In this document: positions 6,378-9,806 of the stretch, in pieces
How the letters are laid out: each line of letters opens with the position of its first letter
Numbering within the stretch: the stretch's first letter is position 1
Source: an uncultured Rhizobiaceae group bacterium
GTDB lineage: Bacteria > Pseudomonadota > Alphaproteobacteria > Rhizobiales > Rhizobiaceae
Assembly (NCBI GenBank): GCA_937951455.1
Contig: CALFBU010000231.1
Location: 1-9,806, forward strand
Reading direction: 5' to 3'
DNA length: 9,806 nt
Program-made: the position numbers and the translations under genes
Notes under the pieces: generated by a model
What the model saw: only the letters and a program-made list of their open reading frames with translations
Database searches by the model: none
What the model was told of the DNA's origin: nothing

Positions 6378-7306
6378 AGCTTCTCTGCCCTAAAAGTATC
6401 ACAGCTTTCAATACGACCTGATTCAAACCCGCGACGGAACCAATAACGGCGCTGCTCAGATGTGCCGTGATTGAAACTCTCTGGAACCACATAACCTTGT
6501 GTACGCTTTTGAATGGCATCGTCACCAATCTGGTTGGCGGCTACAAGTGCTTCTTCCAGATCGCCTGCCTCAAGCCAGCCTTCCCTGTTAACGTAATGCC
6601 CCCAAACGCCCGCGAAACAGTCAGCTTGTAACTCGACCTTTACAGACTGCTTGTTGAACTGAGCCTTGCCCATCGAACGGCGCATTTTATTGAACTGCGG
6701 CAAGACACCAATGATGTTTTGAACATGGTGACCCACTTCATGGGCAAGCACGTAGGCTTGGGCAAAGTCACCACCTGCGCCAAACCTTTGTTCAAGCTCT
6801 TTGTAAAAGGAAAGATCGATATAAATCTGGTTGTCACCCGGACAATAAAAAGGCCCTGAAGCAGAAGAAGCCAAACCACAGGCTGAACGCACTTGGCCGC
6901 CAAACAGATTCAGTTTCGGCTTGGGGTACTGTTTTCCATAATTGGCAAAAATTGTCGTCCAGACCTGTTCGGTAGAACCCAAAATGGTTTCCACAAATTG
7001 TGTTTGCTCGTCAGTGCTATATTCTGTCGTGCGTGGTGCTTGCTGGCGTTGTGGCGCCTGCATTTGCGGCGAGAATCCACCGCCCAAATTGCCACCCAGT
7101 CCACCAGACAATAATTTGAGTGGATTAATGCCAAGAAACAGCATCACCACACCGATAATGATGAGGGTACCAATTCCCATACCGCCGCCGCGACGCCCGC
7201 CACCAACCGGCAGGCGTCTGCGCCCACCACCAGGAAAGCCAAATCCACCGGCCTGACCACGGGCATCATTAACATTGGTACTTCTTCTTCGGCCTTTCCA
7301 GCGCAT
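6374..7306 (-). CDS. Membrane-anchored neutral zinc metallopeptidase (YpfJ family, PF04228)
   Basis: A 310-residue protein of the putative neutral zinc metallopeptidase family. Residues 1–42 are an Arg- and Gly-rich cytoplasmic head (MRWKGRRRST, then FPGGGRRRLP and GGGRRGGG). One membrane helix follows (about 43–61, GIGTLIIIGVVMLFLG), and then a Gly/Gln/Pro linker. The catalytic domain starts near residue 97. It includes the conserved SACG and GPFYCPGDNQIYIDLSFY segments and the zinc site HEVGHH (189–194; His189 and His193 as ligands, Glu190 as base). ELQADCFAGVWGHY follows, where Glu225 is a plausible third ligand. The C-terminal RRYWFRRGFESG is also typical. The domain should face the periplasm. 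No substrate is established for the family. A GGAG Shine-Dalgarno (7317–7314) precedes the ATG by seven bases. Length and all key residues are normal. Confidence 0.93.
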   Translation of the reverse strand: MRWKGRRRSTNVNDARGQAGGFGFPGGGRRRLPVGGGRRGGGMGIGTLIIIGVVMLFLGINPLKLLSGGLGGNLGGGFSPQMQAPQRQQAPRTTEYSTDEQTQFVETILGSTEQVWTTIFANYGKQYPKPKLNLFGGQVRSACGLASSASGPFYCPGDNQIYIDLSFYKELEQRFGAGGDFAQAYVLAHEVGHHVQNIIGVLPQFNKMRRSMGKAQFNKQSVKVELQADCFAGVWGHYVNREGWLEAGDLEEALVAANQIGDDAIQKRTQGYVVPESFNHGTSEQRRYWFRRGFESGRIESCDTFRAEKL

Positions 7307-7390
7307 CTCTCAACTCCAGAGGTTATTCAGTAATTTTGCGAAAACTAACGAATTACCCATCGTAATGCAAAGCAGAAATCAGCTTTTCAT

Positions 7391-8995
7391 CTATTGAAGC
7401 GTATCAACGTCACTTTGAGTCACAACATAGGTGGCTGTAAAAGTAATTTCATCGCCGGGTGCTAGTGTGTCCCATGAACCATTGACGCCCGAATCAGAAG
7501 AGTCGTTTGCGATACCATTATCACTGGTCAGGGTTTCATTTGTTGGCGTAGGCGCTGGGCCACTGCCATTGTGCGCATCCGCAAGGGTGATATTGGATAC
7601 AGTCTGATTACCCGTATTAGCAACAACGTAAGTATAGGTAACCGTAACCCCCGCTGGAACATTGGTATCAATGTCTGCCGTCTTCGTTACAGTAATTGAG
7701 GGATTAGCAGGCGCAATCGTCGTAGTTGCCAGCGCAGTCTCGTCTGCAAGGCTCTCTGCTGTATACTGATCCGTTGTAACAGATACATTGTTGATCAGAT
7801 TGACCCCTGCAGAAATATCAGCCGATGTAACGGGATAGCTCACCGTATAAGTCCAGGTCTCGCCTACCTCAAAGATATTATCTGAAGCCAAACTTTCTAC
7901 AGGGCCTGAAACCGTACCTGTTGACGCATCAGGCAAAGTATCATCAACAACGACACCCGTTTGATCGAGCTGCCCCGTATTTTCCAGAACAATCTCATAA
8001 TTAAGCGTAAGCGCTTCCGCAATTTCTACACGGTCAACTGTTTTGGAAGCTGTAAAAAACGGCAACCGCCTGACTGCAAAATACGCAACATTCTCTGTGA
8101 TATGAGTTCGCTCAGTGTCTTGAAGCTGGTCTTCATCTATAGCGATCGAAAGTGTAGCGCCACCGACTGCACCGGCTCCAAAGAACACCGCCCATCCACC
8201 ATTATTACCGTTCAATCCTGACAGTGTTGCAGTCGCAAATTCAAATGAACCACCAAGTGCGTAACTGGCGCCATTATTATTGACGCCATCAATGGTGTTT
8301 GCGCCTAAAGCAGCGGTATAGGAAATACCATCGTAATTTCCACTGCCACTTTCAATAACAATAATACCTAGCGTTTCATTGATGCGCGTCGTCGTATCTT
8401 CTGCAACCATTTTTGTGACGCAAATACCATCGGCAAAATTGGAAAAATAGGGAGGATTACCTGAATTTTCACAATCATTGGCGTGAAAAACGCTGAAATC
8501 ACTATCGTTGAAGGTAATCACCTGCCCAAGCACGGTCGGGGTCGTAAACCCTGAAAATAAACCGGATACATTCTGCATTGTACCAGCGCCATTTCCAAGA
8601 GGTACATTTCGACCGTGCGTTACGGTAGACACAACTCTTCGAGCCTCAAGACGCCTGCCATCCGGCAATATGTTTACGCCTTCTTCAGCAACCAGACAAA
8701 ATACAGACCCGCTTGTCACAGCAGATGAGTCGCGAGGCTCTTGCAACCTAACCTCCATGCTTGAAGAACCAACGCTTCGTAGACGTACAACGGCAGGAGG
8801 TGCGGCTCCACTTGGAAGGTTATAGGTGCAGGAAGGGACAGCACTCGTATATACATTTTCAAAGTTTACAATTTGAAATGAGCCACCAACGATTGGAATG
8901 GTTATGGCTTCGACTCTTGTAGATAAAATAAAAGCGTTTGCAGGTATACAGTATAAAATGCTGATAAAAACCACATAGATAGCTCTATACAACAT
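7391..8995 (-). CDS. Exported protein with DUF11-like repeats, ends mid-repeat
   Basis: A 534-residue exported protein. The signal peptide covers residues 1–21 (MLYRAIYVVFISILYCIPANA, likely cut after ANA). Residues 22–312 form a beta-rich, Gly/Ser/Asn-rich region with several cysteines that I do not recognise. Its opening (QIVNFENVYTSAVPSC, then PPAVVRLR) is vaguely like an H-type-lectin-style sandwich. Two DUF11/DUF7507-like immunoglobulin-type repeats follow: about 313–415 (FTASKTVDRVEIAEALTLNY, VLENTGQLDQTGVVVDDTLP) and 432–534 (ITVTKTADIDTNVPAGVTVT, VVANTGNQTVSNITLADAH). Such repeats occur in large bacterial surface proteins. The last repeat stops at TYVVTQSDVDTLQ, before the final strand seen in repeat 1 (LINNVSVTT). 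There is no sorting signal, autotransporter barrel or secretion tail, so it may be truncated. A terminator upstream separates it from the copper-chaperone gene. Confidence 0.8.
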   Translation of the reverse strand: MLYRAIYVVFISILYCIPANAFILSTRVEAITIPIVGGSFQIVNFENVYTSAVPSCTYNLPSGAAPPAVVRLRSVGSSSMEVRLQEPRDSSAVTSGSVFCLVAEEGVNILPDGRRLEARRVVSTVTHGRNVPLGNGAGTMQNVSGLFSGFTTPTVLGQVITFNDSDFSVFHANDCENSGNPPYFSNFADGICVTKMVAEDTTTRINETLGIIVIESGSGNYDGISYTAALGANTIDGVNNNGASYALGGSFEFATATLSGLNGNNGGWAVFFGAGAVGGATLSIAIDEDQLQDTERTHITENVAYFAVRRLPFFTASKTVDRVEIAEALTLNYEIVLENTGQLDQTGVVVDDTLPDASTGTVSGPVESLASDNIFEVGETWTYTVSYPVTSADISAGVNLINNVSVTTDQYTAESLADETALATTTIAPANPSITVTKTADIDTNVPAGVTVTYTYVVANTGNQTVSNITLADAHNGSGPAPTPTNETLTSDNGIANDSSDSGVNGSWDTLAPGDEITFTATYVVTQSDVDTLQ

Positions 8996-9046
8996 TTTAA
9001 ATTACTCGCCCAATACTACTTACTGAAAAATTCCCTGCTTATAAGT

Positions 9047-9056
9047 TACTATAGTA
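9047..9056. repeat. 10-bp palindrome upstream of the repeat-protein gene
   Basis: TACTATAGTA is a perfect palindrome about 52 bp upstream of the repeat-protein ATG. It overlaps a possible minus-strand -10 box, TATACT, but no good -35 box is found at the right distance. It may be part of that gene's promoter or chance in AT-rich DNA. Confidence 0.25.
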
Positions 9057-9067
9057 TATCATAATTC

Positions 9068-9122
9068 AAAAAAAATGGGAACAAACACACACTGTTCATC
9101 CACAGTCGTAGTGTTTGCACCC
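9068..9122 (-). terminator. Rho-independent terminator of the copper-chaperone gene
   Basis: On the minus strand, starting 26 bases after the stop codon of the copper-chaperone gene, is a long interrupted hairpin. GGG (9122–9120) pairs with CCC (9079–9077), CAAACAC (9117–9111) with GTGTTTG (9088–9082), and ACTGT (9106–9102) with ACAGT (9095–9091), around a 6-base loop. One base after the stem comes a run of eight T (9075–9068). It should end transcription before the downstream repeat-protein gene. Confidence 0.82.
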
Positions 9123-9147
9123 AGGTATTATAAAACTTCTCTAAGTG

Positions 9148-9651
9148 TTAGTTAGTGTGGCCAGAATGATTTGTATGATCTTCTGTTGCCTCACCGAGAT
9201 CACTCATATCCACGACAACCATTTCTACTTCTAGCGCACCAGCCTTTTCAAAAACGAGTGTTACTTTACGCGTTTGACCGGCTTCCATTTGTTCATTCAG
9301 TTTCATGAACATCAAGTGATCACCACCAGCGCGTAGTGTGGCTTCACCACCTGCCTCAATGACAACACCATCTTTTAGCGGACGCATTCGCATGATGCCA
9401 TCAATCATTGTCATGGTGTGAATTTGCTGCTTGGCAGAAAAACCTGCAGACACAGAAACGAGTCTATCGGCTTCAGCACCGTTGTTTTTAATTTTCAAAT
9501 ATCCTGCAGCAACGGGAGCACTCTTTACAGTCGCGGGAATAACAGGATGATTTACCACAAGATCACCAATTTTATATTCATTTGCAAATGCCGAAGACGA
9601 CGCCACAAACATTAAAACGAGTGACGAGATAATGGAAAGAAAATGCTTCAT
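9148..9651 (-). CDS. Periplasmic copper chaperone, PCu(A)C family
   Basis: A 167-residue periplasmic protein that binds Cu(I) and, in studied relatives, helps deliver copper to the CuA site of cytochrome c oxidase. The signal peptide (MKHFLSIISSLVLMFVASSS then AFA) is likely cut before Asn24. The copper site is recognisable: His78 in QIHTMTM, Met89 in IMRMRPL, and His112 with Met114 in GGDHLMFM. The spacing is H-x10-M-x22-H-x-M, one residue longer in the second interval than the often-quoted x21 form; the extra residue falls in the LKDGVVIEAGG loop. The C-terminus is His-rich (EDHTNHSGHTN), a likely extra metal-binding tail. Length is normal. There is only a weak GAAAG Shine-Dalgarno. It ends in a strong terminator, so it is the last gene of its transcription unit; any oxidase-assembly partners would lie beyond the right edge. 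Confidence 0.93.
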   Translation of the reverse strand: MKHFLSIISSLVLMFVASSSAFANEYKIGDLVVNHPVIPATVKSAPVAAGYLKIKNNGAEADRLVSVSAGFSAKQQIHTMTMIDGIMRMRPLKDGVVIEAGGEATLRAGGDHLMFMKLNEQMEAGQTRKVTLVFEKAGALEVEMVVVDMSDLGEATEDHTNHSGHTN

Positions 9652-9806
9652 AATTTTTTGCTTTCAAGTGGTTTAAATAATATTCAGCATCAATAAACAT
9701 CTTCATAAAGACGGGAATGCGGCAAGACGGCACAAGTGAACTTTAAAACTTCATTTTACCCCCAATTTCTAACACCTTCCCCCTTTCCCAAGTTGATCAG
9801 ATAATC
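9652..9806. other. Non-coding edge region upstream of the copper chaperone
   Basis: There is no gene or clear promoter here. The far end is a pyrimidine-rich tract on the plus strand, with C-runs at 9759–9763, 9779–9783 and 9787–9789. On the minus strand this gives three G-runs of three or more, short of the four needed for a standard quadruplex. Confidence 0.4.

Noticed and set aside
6942..7256. Proline-rich plus-strand open frame opposite the metallopeptidase N-terminus
   Set aside because: The Pro/Arg-rich product is the mirror of the Gly/Arg-rich head of the real gene.
7373..7390. Short AAAGC/GCTTT hairpin after the repeat-protein stop
   Set aside because: It has a 5-bp AT-rich stem and no T-run, so it does not support a terminator.
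8864..8879. 16-base exact repeat GTTTACAATTTGAAAT, also at 878–893
   Set aside because: One copy is intergenic, the other lies inside the repeat-protein coding sequence; with AT-rich bases and only two copies, chance is the simplest explanation.
1..9806. CRISPR arrays, tRNA or rRNA genes, insertion sequences
   Set aside because: I saw no regularly spaced repeats, cloverleaf-like sequences, transposase genes or terminal inverted repeats with target duplications.

Overview
The window looks like a chromosomal segment of an alphaproteobacterium of moderate G+C. The main reason is the gene set yqeY–dnaG on one strand with carA diverging from yqeY, an arrangement known in that class. The genus cannot be fixed from this sequence.

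Layout. The left edge (1–857, minus) is the first 285 codons of DNA primase DnaG, cut off inside its Toprim domain. Next come two small unrecognised exported proteins facing each other: a lipoprotein (plus) and a secreted protein (minus), whose 3' ends overlap. To the right, on the minus strand, are an EamA/DMT transporter and, just upstream of it, a GatB/YqeY-domain protein; these two probably form one operon. carA (plus) diverges from yqeY behind a good sigma-70-type promoter.

Immediately after carA, where carB often lies nearby, is a more AT-rich pair: a TetR/AcrR-family repressor (minus) and a divergently transcribed alpha/beta hydrolase (plus). They share an 83-bp intergenic region holding several inverted repeats. 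This looks like a self-contained, locally regulated cassette acquired next to carA. A 317-bp stretch with only one doubtful ORF follows the hydrolase.

The right third is all minus strand: a membrane-anchored zinc metallopeptidase of the YpfJ/PF04228 family, a 534-residue exported protein with DUF11-like repeats that stops inside its last repeat, and a periplasmic copper chaperone of the PCu(A)C family. A convincing Rho-independent terminator separates the copper chaperone from the repeat protein, so those two are separate transcription units.

How they fit together. dnaG and carA are housekeeping genes (replication priming; carbamoyl phosphate for arginine and pyrimidines), and yqeY is a conserved companion. 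The rest are accessory genes, several of them exported. The best candidates for undescribed biology are the TetR–hydrolase cassette with its palindromes, the orphan exported pair beside dnaG, and the N-terminal region of the repeat protein. Nothing in the window amounts to a clear new multi-gene system.
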